The position numbers and the translations under genes are program-made. A DNA stretch of 64,000 nt, from assembly GCA_041397525.1 (NCBI GenBank), contig JAWKWL010000001.1, positions 434,001 through 498,000 of the forward strand, in the 5' to 3' direction. The first letter of the stretch is position 1, and every line of letters begins with the position of its first letter. The notes under the pieces are model-generated. The model was not told the DNA's origin and searched no databases. It saw only the letters and a list, made by a program, of their open reading frames with translations. This DNA comes from BOKV01 sp041397525. GTDB taxonomy: Bacteria > Pseudomonadota > Alphaproteobacteria > Rhizobiales > Rhizobiaceae. Shown piece by piece: positions 46,476 to 55,402 of this stretch.

Positions 46476-47353
46476 GACAGACCAGGCTATTCATCACCAC
46501 CAATACCGCCGCCGCGCGCAAGGTGTCAGCAATCCTTGAAGACGTGTTCGAGGAGGATGGCTGGCCCGTATCCGCCTTCGAGGTCGACGAGGACAAGGGC
46601 ATCTGGAGTGTGTCCGTCTATGCCGACACCGAACGCTGCGAGGAAGCCGAAACGCGCATGGCAGATGCGCTTGCGGCAGCTGGCCTGCCCGCAGGCATCG
46701 GCCATGAGCTACTTGAGGACGATGATTGGGTGGCAAAGACGTTGCGCGCGCTGGTACCGGTGCGTTCAGGGCGCTTCATCGTGCATGGCAGCCACGACCG
46801 CGATGCGCCGCGCCCGCATGAACATGCCATGCTGATCGATGCAGGCCTTGCCTTCGGCACCGGTCATCATGGCACGACAGCGGGCTGCCTCGACATGCTG
46901 GGTGAATGCCTCAAGGAAAACCGCTATTCCCGCGCCCTTGACCTTGGAACCGGATCAGGCGTGCTGGCGATTGGGGTGGCAAAAGCCTTGCCAGCCCGCA
47001 TTCTGGCAACCGACATCGATCCTGTCGCAGTCAGGGTCGCGAGGGAAAACTGCCGTATCAACGGTGTCATTTCACGCATCCGCTGTGAGACCGCGCCCGG
47101 TTTTGCCCACCGTGCCTTTCGGGAGGAAGGGCCGTTCGATCTGGTGATTGCCAACATTCTTGCAGGCCCCTTGCAGGCTCTGGCACGCGATCTTTCTGCA
47201 AACTGCCTGCCCGGCGCCACAGTGATCCTGTCCGGGCTGCTGCCGCACCAGAAGGCAAGAATAGTGGCGACCTATCGCCAGCACGGCATGGATTTCATCA
47301 AGGCGCATATTCGCGACAACTGGCTTGTTCTGGTCCTGCGCAAGCGCGGCTGA
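46472..47353 (+). CDS. prmA: Ribosomal protein L11 methyltransferase
   Basis: PrmA trimethylates ribosomal protein L11. The 293-residue protein has a small N-terminal L11-recognition domain (ending about 95) and a SAM fold with LDLGTGSGVLAIGVAK, ATDIDPVAVRVARENC and DLVIANILAGPL, the family's typical motif IV. The overlap with the antiporter stop indicates translational coupling. It is convergent with the PMM-like gene, eight bases away. Confidence 0.95.
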   Translation: MRQTRLFITTNTAAARKVSAILEDVFEEDGWPVSAFEVDEDKGIWSVSVYADTERCEEAETRMADALAAAGLPAGIGHELLEDDDWVAKTLRALVPVRSGRFIVHGSHDRDAPRPHEHAMLIDAGLAFGTGHHGTTAGCLDMLGECLKENRYSRALDLGTGSGVLAIGVAKALPARILATDIDPVAVRVARENCRINGVISRIRCETAPGFAHRAFREEGPFDLVIANILAGPLQALARDLSANCLPGATVILSGLLPHQKARIVATYRQHGMDFIKAHIRDNWLVLVLRKRG

Positions 47354-47361
47354 CCGGGCGC

Positions 47362-48132
47362 TCAGGCAAAGCTGGCTGAGCGGGCCTTCCTGGCCGTTTC
47401 AACCCGGGGCTGCAGATAGTCACGCTTCAGGATGGCAAGCGTTTCGGCAGGATTGCGCACCTCGTGGATGACATGCAGCGGGCCCAGAGCCCGCAATGCA
47501 TCCGCGAGTGGTTCATCATTGCCGCGACCCGATATCCGGTCGCCGAAGAAATCAATCCTGGCATCAGGATGGCGCGACAGGATTTCTCTCGCCACCCTGC
47601 CCTTGTTCCAGCCACGCGGGCTGATATCGATGGAAATCTGTCCGCCACGATGCGCTTCGTAATCGGGAAAGCGCGCCTCGATTGCAGCAATCATCGCCTC
47701 GCGTTCGCCGAACTTCGTATCATGGCGCACATAGCTGCGGCGCTCCGCTTCTCCGGCATTGCGTCCGACCACCGAAACATTCAACGTGCCCGTCCGCTCC
47801 TCTACATGCCTTCCGGTACGCACAGGAAACCGGCTCGCATCCACCAGCTGCATGGCGAACCCGGACAAGTCATCGGGGAAACTGTGGCTCATGGAAAACA
47901 CCGTTTTTCCGTTGTGCCAAAGCTCGTTGCCCGAACAGCAGAACGCACCCTTGAGCACGTTTCTGATTGCAACAGGCACCTGCTCGCACAGCTTGGTGCA
48001 GTCGCTACCCGTGACCAGATAAACAGGATGATGCGCTGCCAGTTGCAGGAACAGCGCTGCAAATTCCGGCTCCATCGCCCGGCGGGAAGCCGTCAGTGTC
48101 CCATCAACATCAAAAACAAGAACATGCTGCAT
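47362..48132 (-). CDS. Eukaryotic-type phosphomannomutase-like HAD phosphatase
   Basis: This 256-residue HAD-IIB enzyme starts MQHVLVFDVDGTLTASR, with nucleophile Asp8 and Asp10. The motifs of eukaryotic phosphomannomutase (PMM) follow: SGNELWHNG, then DISPRGWNKGR, then FFGDRISGRGNDEPL, in the same order as PMM2. It therefore probably interconverts mannose-6-phosphate and mannose-1-phosphate or acts on a similar sugar phosphate. The start at 48132 places the catalytic motif at the usual distance; an upstream ATG at 48192 is not conserved-looking. The gene is solitary. Confidence 0.78.
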   Translation of the reverse strand: MQHVLVFDVDGTLTASRRAMEPEFAALFLQLAAHHPVYLVTGSDCTKLCEQVPVAIRNVLKGAFCCSGNELWHNGKTVFSMSHSFPDDLSGFAMQLVDASRFPVRTGRHVEERTGTLNVSVVGRNAGEAERRSYVRHDTKFGEREAMIAAIEARFPDYEAHRGGQISIDISPRGWNKGRVAREILSRHPDARIDFFGDRISGRGNDEPLADALRALGPLHVIHEVRNPAETLAILKRDYLQPRVETARKARSASFA

Positions 48133-48488
48133 ATACGCGCCACCAGCCACGAATGGTTCCGGTCGTCGTATCGCCGGGACAATCAGCGCCATGTTATCGC
48201 ATCAGCGCAAAAACTCTGCTGACAATATGTTTCAAAGTTTAACGAAGAACCAAACGCGTCGCGCGCGGCTATACACCCGTTTGGCGGCATTGTGGCAGGC
48301 AATGCATCGCCAGGATTATTTTTTGTTAACTGGCGAAACACCCAGCCGCGGGCGTAAACCCTTCTCCGAAGCCGGGAAGCGCCGGCGGGCGAACACTTTC
48401 ACCCGTGACGCGACGCAACCAGACGACTTCACATGAAAGCGCAACCTTCCGGCACAGTCCGCTTTGCGCGATTTCATGGAGAGACACC
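48133..48488. other. 356-bp intergenic stretch
   Basis: This region divides the divergent PMM-like and DUF1344 genes and includes a short plus-strand frame (48191-48436) of random-looking composition. The local sequence 48290-48330 is AT-rich (TTATTTTTTGTTAACTGG), compatible with promoters for both sides. I see no gene here. Confidence 0.4.
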
Positions 48489-48746
48489 ATGCGTGCCTTG
48501 ATCACTACCGCAGCAGCAGCTGCAATCATTGCTTCCTCCACCTTCGCCTTTGCTGCCCAGACAGCCAATGGCACCGTCAAGAGCTTCGATCAGAAGGCCG
48601 AGACGCTGACGCTCGCCGACGGCGGCACCTACTGGCTGCCAAAGGGATTCTCAAATCCTGCTGTGAAGGCTGGCGCGAAAGTCAGGATCAGCTTTGACAT
48701 GTCCGGCGGCAAGCAGATGGCAAGTGCAGTGACAATCGTCAAGTAA
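48489..48746 (+). CDS. DUF1344 family exported protein
   Basis: This 85-residue protein has a signal peptide (about 1-22, ending FAA) and the short DUF1344 core: NGTVKSFDQKAETLTLADG, TYWLPKGF and AGAKVRISFD, a small beta-barrel-like domain. GGAGA five bases upstream supports this start over 48405. It lies 103 bp upstream of a Do-like protease on the same strand; its function is unknown. Confidence 0.87.
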   Translation: MRALITTAAAAAIIASSTFAFAAQTANGTVKSFDQKAETLTLADGGTYWLPKGFSNPAVKAGAKVRISFDMSGGKQMASAVTIVK

Positions 48747-48849
48747 TCCAACCCGGACGGAGGCGCGCACTTCCCATGCGCGCTTCTGTTCGACGGACAC
48801 CGCAGGAATCCATTCATCTGCATCATTTCGAACCCAAAAGGAGACAGTC

Positions 48850-50382
48850 ATGTCTACCCAATCCATCCTGAAATCCGGTCGCGTGTCCGCCCTCGCAGGT
48901 GCCGGCCTTGTAGCCCTCGTGATCGCCCTTTCCTCGCAATACGGCATGAGCAATGCCGCTTTGGCTGGAGAGGCAATCCAGCCGGCAATCTCCACCCAAT
49001 CGATCTCGTGGACCTCTGTCGTAAAGGCCGACAAGCCCGCTGTGGTTACCATTATCACCACGGCCAAGGCTGAGCCTGCTGTTGCATCGCGCGAATTCCA
49101 GCAAGGCACTCCCTTTGACGAATTCTTCCAGCAGTTCTTCAACGAACGCGGCATGCCGGGGCAAATGCCCGGCCAACGTGGAATGCCAGCGCCGCGCCAG
49201 CGCTCTGGCGGTCTCGGTTCCGGCTTCATCATCTCGGCTGACGGCGCCATCGTGACCAACAATCACGTTGTCGATGGCGCTGACGAGATCAAGGTCGTGC
49301 TGGATAACGGTACCGAACTTCCCGGCAAGCTTGTCGGTCGTGACGCAAAGACCGATCTCGCCGTCATCAGGGTCAAGGCAGAGACTCCGCTTGCCCATAT
49401 AGACTGGGGTCAGTCTGACAAGGCTGCAGCCGGTGACCCGGTGCTGGCGATCGGCAACCCGTTCGGCATCGGTACGACGGTTACATCCGGCATTGTTTCT
49501 GCCCGGGGTCGTGACCTGCACAACGGGCCATATGACGACTTCATTCAGGTCGATGCGGCCATCAACCACGGCAATTCCGGCGGACCATTGCTCAACGCCA
49601 ATGGCGAAGTGATCGGCGTCAATTCCGCGATCTATTCACCCAATGGTGGCAATGTCGGCGTCGGCTTCGCAATTCCGTCGGATCAGGCGAGGGAAATCGT
49701 CGCGCGGCTCATCGAACACGGCTCCATCGAGCACGGTTTCATCGGCATCCAGATCCAGCCCGTTACCAAGGATGTTTCCGAGGCAATCGGCCTAGCCAAG
49801 GATGAAGGCGCACTTGTTGCGGATGTGACCGCCGGTTCACCAGCGGAAAAAGCCGGCTTGAAGCCCGGCGACGTTGTCACCGCCTTTGGCGGCAAGGACA
49901 TAAAGGATCCGAAGGCGCTGTCACGTACCGTCGCAGACCTTGCTCCCGGCACAGCAAGCCAGATTACCGTCTGGCGCAACGGCAAGGAGAAAAACATCGA
50001 CATCACGGTCGGCAATCCGGATGCAAACAAGGTCGCTTCAAACGACAGCGAAAACCAGGCAGCACCATCTTCGGATGAAACGGCGGTGCCTGACCTCGGC
50101 ATTACCCTTTCCGACCTGACGCCGGACCAGCGCCAGCAGATGGATTTTCCCGAGGAAACCCATGGTGCAGTCATCACCGCTGTGACTGGCGACAAGGCCA
50201 ATGAACAGGGTTTGAAGGAGGGAGACATCATCCTTTCGGTCAACCAGTCTGCGATCGATGGCGCCAGCGATGCCGCCAGGCAGATTGCCATGGCCAGGAA
50301 GGCAGGCCGAAATTCGGTGCTACTGTTGGTCGAACACGGCGATGCCCAGGCATTTGTGGCCCTTCCCTTTGCACAGGGATAA
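48850..50382 (+). CDS. Do-like periplasmic serine protease (second copy)
   Basis: This 510-residue protein is a paralog of the protease at 8788-10329. It has an N-terminal export segment (about 10-38), catalytic residues His139, Asp169 and Ser243 (GNSGGPL), and two PDZ domains (about 285-370 and 410-505). A Gly/Met/Pro-Gln-rich loop (MPGQMPGQRGMPAP) replaces the first copy's acidic loop. It is a single gene ended by a strong terminator. Which copy is DegP and which DegQ/MucD-like cannot be told. Confidence 0.93.
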   Translation: MSTQSILKSGRVSALAGAGLVALVIALSSQYGMSNAALAGEAIQPAISTQSISWTSVVKADKPAVVTIITTAKAEPAVASREFQQGTPFDEFFQQFFNERGMPGQMPGQRGMPAPRQRSGGLGSGFIISADGAIVTNNHVVDGADEIKVVLDNGTELPGKLVGRDAKTDLAVIRVKAETPLAHIDWGQSDKAAAGDPVLAIGNPFGIGTTVTSGIVSARGRDLHNGPYDDFIQVDAAINHGNSGGPLLNANGEVIGVNSAIYSPNGGNVGVGFAIPSDQAREIVARLIEHGSIEHGFIGIQIQPVTKDVSEAIGLAKDEGALVADVTAGSPAEKAGLKPGDVVTAFGGKDIKDPKALSRTVADLAPGTASQITVWRNGKEKNIDITVGNPDANKVASNDSENQAAPSSDETAVPDLGITLSDLTPDQRQQMDFPEETHGAVITAVTGDKANEQGLKEGDIILSVNQSAIDGASDAARQIAMARKAGRNSVLLLVEHGDAQAFVALPFAQG

Positions 50383-50422
50383 CAAGCCGACGGTTGAAAG
50401 GCCGCACGAGCAAACAAAAAAG

Positions 50423-50448
50423 GGCGGGGCCGGTTGGCTCCGCCTTTT
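50423..50448. terminator. Bidirectional intrinsic terminator
   Basis: GGCGGGGCC-ggtt-GGCTCCGCC forms a nine-pair stem with one G-U. Four Ts follow on the plus strand, and the run of As before it gives at least five Ts on the minus strand. It can stop both the protease transcript and the convergent DUF1127 transcript. Confidence 0.85.
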
Positions 50449-50471
50449 CCTGTAATGTCATCCGGACCTGA

Positions 50472-50660
50472 TCAGAACGGATAATGCACTGCTCCCTGCT
50501 TTTCGATCTGCTTGCGATCAAACCCGGAGCGCGCCAGCGTTTCGTCGTCCAGGCCAAGAAGGGTTGAATTGACGTAGCGACGGGCCTGACGTTGCCGCGC
50601 CTCGACCATGCGGTTGATACCTTTGCGCGCCACGCGCCCGAAATCACCGAAAAAATTCAT
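50472..50660 (-). CDS. DUF1127 family small protein
   Basis: This is a 62-residue basic protein. Its second half has the DUF1127 pattern RRYVNSTLLGLDDETLARSG followed by FDRKQI. Members of the family take part in phosphate, carbon and RNA-level regulation in alphaproteobacteria. AGGAAA upstream supports the ATG at 50660. It is convergent with the second Do-like protease and shares its terminator. Confidence 0.88.
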   Translation of the reverse strand: MNFFGDFGRVARKGINRMVEARQRQARRYVNSTLLGLDDETLARSGFDRKQIEKQGAVHYPF

Positions 50661-50916
50661 GGCATTTCCTTTCACAGAAGCAATTGGCTTGCCTCGCTCC
50701 CTGCCAACAAAGTTATGGTGCGTTGCAATACCCGACAATGCCGGATCAAACACGACACCTTTGCAGAATACGCATGGCTTGCATCATGTTTCGGTAGTCT
50801 ATTGTAAATCTTGCATGAATATCGGGCACTCGCCCTGAAAACCGGCGCTTGGTTCCTGCGATGCGCAGCACAAACAGGCAATTGCCGACAGTTCATGCCA
50901 TTGCTACGCTCGCGGC

Positions 50917-52722
50917 ATGTTCCAGTCATTCGATTCCCGTACTTCGCCAGCCAATTCCGCACCACGCCTGACCAGGCTCCGCGCCGGGATGCGCCGCACC
51001 GGCGTTGATGCCTGGCTGGTTCCCCATTCAGACGAACAGCAGAATGAATACCTGCCCGCCGATGCCGAGCGCCTGTCCTGGCTTACCGGTTTCACCGGTT
51101 CGGCCGGCTACTGCATCGTCACACAGGACCATGCGACCCTTTTCGTCGATGGAAGATATACCTTGCAGGCGCGCAACCAGTGCGATCCACAATTGTTCGA
51201 TTTTGCCGATCTGGTCAGCGAACCGCCATCAGCCTGGATCGAAAAACATGCCGCTGGAATGAAGATCGGCTTTGATCCGTGGCTGTTGACCATTGCCCAG
51301 GAAAAAACATTCAAGGACGCAGCACAAAAGGTCGGAGGAATCCTGCTCGCCTGCGCCAACCTGGTGGACGCCGCATGGGACGACCGCCCGGCCCGGCCCA
51401 CCGGCAAGGCGAGCCTTCGCGACGAGACGCTCGCAGGCCAGTCTGCTGCCGACAAGCTCACTGCAATTCGCAACTGCATTTCCGAGGCTGGTGGTGACAG
51501 TGTGATACTTTCCGATCCGGCATCGGTCTGCTGGGCGTTCAACATCCGTGGCGCCGACATTGCCCATATCCCGGTTGTGCTTTCCTGGGCAGTCATTCCG
51601 CTTGAGGGCAAGCCGACCCTGTTCATCGAACAACAAAAGCTCGACACAGCGACAAAAGCCGGCCTCGCTGACCTGTGTGACATCGCTGACCCTTCAAACC
51701 TGGCCATCTGGATCAGGGAGTTTTCCCGTGAGCGAAAAATCCTGACCGACCCTGCCCTTGTCAATATCGCAATCCGCGATGCGATTGTGGAAGGCGGCGG
51801 AACACCAATTTCAAAGCGCGATCCTGTTGTCCTTCTTCGCGCTGTCAAGAACCCGGCCGAGCTTGCCGGCATGCACACGGCACATCTGCGCGACGGTATT
51901 GCCATGACCCGATTTCTGGCATGGATCGACCGGCAGGACGCAGCCGCCCTCGATGAAATTCTCGCAGCCGAAAAGCTTGAAACATTGCGGCGTGAAACGG
52001 CGAGCGCGACCGGCTCTCGACTTTGCGAGATTTCCTTCGATACCATTTCCGGCTTCGGTCCCAACGGTGCCATTGTGCATTACCGGGTCACGCGTGACAC
52101 CAACCTGCCCTTCACTGAAAACGCGCTGTATCTGGTGGATTCAGGCGCGCAATATCCCGACGGCACCACCGACATCACCCGGACCGTCGCCATCGGAATG
52201 CCACCCGATGCTGCGGTCCGGGACGCAACGCTGGTGCTGAAGGGCCATATCGCAATTGCGACCGCACGCTTTCCCAAGGGCACGCGCGGCATCGACATTG
52301 ACGGACTCGCCCGCATCGCACTTTGGCGTGAGGGCAAGGATTACGCCCATGGCACGGGTCACGGCGTTGGTGCCTATCTGTCAGTGCATGAGGGACCGCA
52401 ATCGATCTCGAAACGCGGCATGGAGGAACTCCGCCCCGGCATGATCCTCTCCAACGAGCCGGGCTACTATCGCACAGGGCAATACGGCATCCGGCTGGAA
52501 AACCTCGAAGTCGTGCAAGAATGCGAATCGTATCCTGGTTTCCTGCAATTTGACTGCCTGACGCTCGTTCCCTTCGACAAACGGCTTTTGGCAGTGGATA
52601 TGCTCACTGTTGCCGAGCGTATATGGTGGAACGGTTATCACGCGAAGGTTCTCGGCGCGCTTGCTCCACATCTCGAAGCCGACGACAGGCTCTGGCTGGA
52701 GCAGGCTTGCACGCCGATTTGA
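50917..52722 (+). CDS. Aminopeptidase P family metallopeptidase
   Basis: This 601-residue protein is an Xaa-Pro aminopeptidase of the long, eukaryote-like type, with two N-terminal creatinase-like domains and a C-terminal pita-bread metallopeptidase domain. The metal ligands are in LVDSGAQYPDGTTDITRT (two Asp), HGTGHGVGAY (His), NEPGYY (Glu) and LENLEVV (Glu). It removes the N-terminal residue from peptides with proline second. A cytoplasmic location is expected; no operon is seen. Confidence 0.93.
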   Translation: MFQSFDSRTSPANSAPRLTRLRAGMRRTGVDAWLVPHSDEQQNEYLPADAERLSWLTGFTGSAGYCIVTQDHATLFVDGRYTLQARNQCDPQLFDFADLVSEPPSAWIEKHAAGMKIGFDPWLLTIAQEKTFKDAAQKVGGILLACANLVDAAWDDRPARPTGKASLRDETLAGQSAADKLTAIRNCISEAGGDSVILSDPASVCWAFNIRGADIAHIPVVLSWAVIPLEGKPTLFIEQQKLDTATKAGLADLCDIADPSNLAIWIREFSRERKILTDPALVNIAIRDAIVEGGGTPISKRDPVVLLRAVKNPAELAGMHTAHLRDGIAMTRFLAWIDRQDAAALDEILAAEKLETLRRETASATGSRLCEISFDTISGFGPNGAIVHYRVTRDTNLPFTENALYLVDSGAQYPDGTTDITRTVAIGMPPDAAVRDATLVLKGHIAIATARFPKGTRGIDIDGLARIALWREGKDYAHGTGHGVGAYLSVHEGPQSISKRGMEELRPGMILSNEPGYYRTGQYGIRLENLEVVQECESYPGFLQFDCLTLVPFDKRLLAVDMLTVAERIWWNGYHAKVLGALAPHLEADDRLWLEQACTPI

Positions 52723-52850
52723 TCGCCTCGGCTGGTATTGACGGCATGCAGCGGTTGTAGTCCGTTCTGCCCTATGGTGTAATAACGGCCGCGTTCAGGG
52801 GCTGATTTGGGAAACTGGTGCTGCGGATGCGGCTGCCGAGCGAATTCGGA

Positions 52851-53297
52851 ATGAAGGCGATGCCAACAATATCCATGCTGCAAGACATGTCTGCCAGGGC
52901 TGCAGCCATGGTAGCGACCTTGACCCTTGCCGCATCCTTGGCGCTGACGGCTTCGGCGGAGGCACAGCAACGCAGCTATTCGCGGACTGCAAGCAGCGGC
53001 AAGGCGCAGTGGATAGATGCCTACTATGGCTGGAACAATGATTGCTCGTTCAAGACCATTGACGTTGATGTCATTGACGGACCGGCGCATGGCAAGGCAT
53101 CGCCCAGGGTGGAAACCCGAAAGATCACCCAGGCACAGGTAGGCTCGACCGGAAGCTGCCTCGGCAAACCAACCAAGGCGGTCGCAGTCTATTACACCTC
53201 AAAAAGGGGATATCGTGGCCAGGACCGCTTTCGGGTTCGAATGAAAGTGGGCGGGCAGCAGCCGGTCGTGTTTTCCTATTCGATAACGGTGCGATGA
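52851..53297 (+). CDS. Small exported protein paired with the metacaspase
   Basis: This is a protein of about 149 residues with a hydrophobic export segment around 15-38 (ending AEAQ). The mature part has NNDCSFKTID and GSTGSCLGKP (two cysteines), and RVRMKVGGQQPVVFSYSI at the end, suggestive of a small beta-sandwich. No family is recognised. The start is uncertain (ATGs at 52818, 52851, 52860 and 52875). Its stop overlaps the metacaspase start by four bases, so a shared role is likely. Confidence 0.68.
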   Translation: MKAMPTISMLQDMSARAAAMVATLTLAASLALTASAEAQQRSYSRTASSGKAQWIDAYYGWNNDCSFKTIDVDVIDGPAHGKASPRVETRKITQAQVGSTGSCLGKPTKAVAVYYTSKRGYRGQDRFRVRMKVGGQQPVVFSYSITVR

Positions 53298-54808
53298 ACA
53301 GGTCTGAGGCTCCCATCATGATGGCAAGATTGCTGGCGGTCATGTTCTGGTTGATCGCCATGGCATTCCCTGCTTTGGCGGAGAAACGCGTAGCGTTGGT
53401 GATTGGCAACAGCAACTATCTCAAGGCGGCCGAGTTGAAAAACCCGGTCAATGACGCAACCGACATTGCCGCCAAGCTCAAAACACTGGGTTTTGACGTA
53501 GTCAGCGGTACTGACCTTGACCACAGGCAATTGCTCGAAACCGTGAAGCAATTCTCAGCCTCGATTGAAGGCGCTGATGTGGCGCTTTTCTTTTATGCCG
53601 GTCATGCCGTGCAAGTGGATGGCGTCAATTACATCGCGCCGACCGATACCGACATCTCGCGCGAATCCGACCTTGATTTCGAGACCATCTCGCTTGAACT
53701 GATCCGCCGACAGATGGAGCGTTCGGCAACCACGAGCATCGTATTGCTGGACGCTTGCCGTGACAATCCGCTGACCAGAAGGCTTGCGCAGCGAACCCGC
53801 TCGACCAGCAGTTCCAAGGGCCTTGCCCGACTGGAACCGGCGGCTGAGGGAACCTTCATCGCTTTTGCCACACAACCCGATAATGTTGCCCTGGACGGCA
53901 ACGGCCGCAACAGCCCCTTCACATCTGCGCTGCTCAAGAACATCGATCGTGAAGGCCTCGAGATTTCGGCAATGATGACCGATGTGCGGCGCGAGGTTTA
54001 TCAGGAAACCGATCAGCAGCAATTGCCATGGACAAACTCGTCCCTGCTGGGATTTTTCTATTTCAACCCTAAGAAGGAAAAGTCAGCCGATTCCACAGCC
54101 GCAGATGATGCCCGAACAGAGGCCTTGCAGCAATTGCAGCAGGAAGCCGCCGACTGGGATGCCGCCGAGAAAAGCGAAAGTCCGGACGCGGTTCGCGAAT
54201 TCATCAGCAAATATCCCGACGGCATCTATACCCGCCTCGCGAAGTTCACCCTGGACCGTCTGACGGCAGAGCCTGACACCAAAGAGGCCGGGCAACAAGT
54301 CGCCAGCCTGGAAACCCCAACCAGGCAAGCTGAAGACAAGGAAACCGGGGAAGCACTTCAGGTAGCGGAAAAGGACACGGAAGCAGAAAAACAGCTGGTC
54401 CGTTCGATCCAGGGCGAATTGAACCGTATAGGCTGTGATGCCGGCAAGGCGGACGGCATCTGGGGCAGGAAAAGCGAGCAGGCAGTCTCACGCTTTGCCA
54501 AGCATGGTGGCGTGGATCTGGCCTCGCTCGATCCAGATGAGGAACTTCACAAGAAGCTGCAGGAAAACAAGGGCCGCATTTGCCCGCTGCTCTGTTCACC
54601 ACGCGAAGTCGAGAAAAACGGCAAATGCGTTGCCAAGACCTGCGAGAGCGGCTTTCGCCTGAACAGTGTCGGCGATTGTGTTTCCGCGCCTGTTGCAGCC
54701 AAGAAGGTTCCGGTGGAGAAGCGCAGTTCACCCACCAAACGCGCGACCTCGGGAACGAAAAGCAGCGCCAATTGCTTCAAGTTCAACGGTCAGCTTATCT
54801 GCGACTGA
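53294..54808 (+). CDS. Exported metacaspase (caspase family C14) with Cys-rich C-terminus
   Basis: This 504-residue protein has a signal segment (about 10-29, ending ALA) and a caspase-like domain (30-265) with the catalytic dyad His104 (YAGHAVQ) and Cys155 (LLDACRDNP). A linker (270-370) rich in Glu, Gln and Ala follows, then a short peptidoglycan-binding-like motif (VRSIQGELNRIGCDAGKADG) and a cysteine-rich end with EVEKNGKCVAKTC and SGFRLNSVGDCV. Bacterial metacaspases cut after Arg/Lys; the role here is unknown. The four-base overlap with the previous gene indicates coupling. Confidence 0.88.
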   Translation: MNRSEAPIMMARLLAVMFWLIAMAFPALAEKRVALVIGNSNYLKAAELKNPVNDATDIAAKLKTLGFDVVSGTDLDHRQLLETVKQFSASIEGADVALFFYAGHAVQVDGVNYIAPTDTDISRESDLDFETISLELIRRQMERSATTSIVLLDACRDNPLTRRLAQRTRSTSSSKGLARLEPAAEGTFIAFATQPDNVALDGNGRNSPFTSALLKNIDREGLEISAMMTDVRREVYQETDQQQLPWTNSSLLGFFYFNPKKEKSADSTAADDARTEALQQLQQEAADWDAAEKSESPDAVREFISKYPDGIYTRLAKFTLDRLTAEPDTKEAGQQVASLETPTRQAEDKETGEALQVAEKDTEAEKQLVRSIQGELNRIGCDAGKADGIWGRKSEQAVSRFAKHGGVDLASLDPDEELHKKLQENKGRICPLLCSPREVEKNGKCVAKTCESGFRLNSVGDCVSAPVAAKKVPVEKRSSPTKRATSGTKSSANCFKFNGQLICD

Positions 54809-54850
54809 GAAGGTCAGCACGCTCGGCTTGCGACAACCTTCTCCCTACAT

Positions 54851-54877
54851 ATAACATGCATATGTTTAGCATGTTAT
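54851..54877. promoter_or_regulatory. Palindromic operator before the NsrR-like regulator
   Basis: ATAACATGC and its exact complement GCATGTTAT enclose nine bases. The core is AACATG-N11-CATGTT, the same half-site spacing as the site upstream of nirK. It overlaps the in-frame ATG at 54876, so the true start is probably 54891. It fits an autoregulatory site. Confidence 0.7.
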
Positions 54878-54890
54878 GGGGGCGCGTCTC

Positions 54891-55319
54891 ATGCACATCA
54901 CCGACCGCACGGATTACACATTCCGCCTTCTGATCATGATAGCTGCTCGCCATCCTGAACTCGTGACGATTGCCGCGGCGGCACAAAGCTATTCGATCTC
55001 CCGCAACCACCTCATGAAAATTGCCAACGACCTCGTTCGTGCCGAAGTGCTGGAATCAGTTCGCGGGCGCAATGGCGGCCTGCGGCTTGCCCGGCCAGCA
55101 GGGCAGATCATGATCGCGGATATTTTCAGGTTGAGTGAAAGCAGCTCGCCGCTGGTTGAATGTTTTGATCGGGAAAACAATACCTGCAGGATCGCTGCAT
55201 CCTGTGCCCTCAAATTCATTCTCGCCGATGCTGAAGCCGCCTTTCAGTCCGCGCTGGAAGGCAAGACCCTCGCAGACATCGTGCCTCGGCCCAATGACGT
55301 CCTGAAACATCTCGTTTAG
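54891..55319 (+). CDS. nsrR: Rrf2-family NsrR-like regulator (copy 2)
   Basis: This 142-residue Rrf2 regulator has the winged helix at 1-60 (MHITDRTDYTFRLLIMIA), the wing RGRNGGLRLARP, and cysteines at 91, 99 and 105, spaced as in copy 1, so an NO-sensing iron-sulfur cluster is inferred. GGGGG eight bases upstream supports the start at 54891. It lies 84 bp upstream of nirK on the same strand, and both promoters share a palindrome, so it probably controls nirK and itself. Confidence 0.88.
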   Translation: MHITDRTDYTFRLLIMIAARHPELVTIAAAAQSYSISRNHLMKIANDLVRAEVLESVRGRNGGLRLARPAGQIMIADIFRLSESSSPLVECFDRENNTCRIAASCALKFILADAEAAFQSALEGKTLADIVPRPNDVLKHLV

Positions 55320-55324
55320 GGAAT

Positions 55325-55338
55325 TTGACGCCGATCAA
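55325..55338 (+). promoter_or_regulatory. FNR/FixK-type box upstream of nirK
   Basis: TTGAC-GCCG-ATCAA matches the TTGAY-N4-RTCAA anaerobox recognised by FNR/FixK/NnrR-type activators. It lies 65 bases ahead of the nirK start codon and just after the regulator's stop codon. Confidence 0.65.
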
Positions 55339-55353
55339 GGCAGTCTGGGCTAA

Positions 55354-55375
55354 AACATGTATTTCATATGCATGT
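55354..55375. promoter_or_regulatory. NsrR-like operator before nirK
   Basis: The arms AACATG and CATGT are separated by 11 bases, the same layout as at 54853-54875. The sequence ACATGCATATG of the regulator's site recurs here on the opposite strand. It lies 27 bases upstream of the nirK start codon, where a repressor would block transcription. Confidence 0.65.
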
Positions 55376-55402
55376 ATTGAACGAACAGCCCAGGAGGCAT
55401 CA

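Noticed and set aside
48191..48436. 81-residue plus-strand open frame
   Set aside because: Composition is random-looking, no ribosome-binding site or domain is seen, and it fills the gap between divergent genes.
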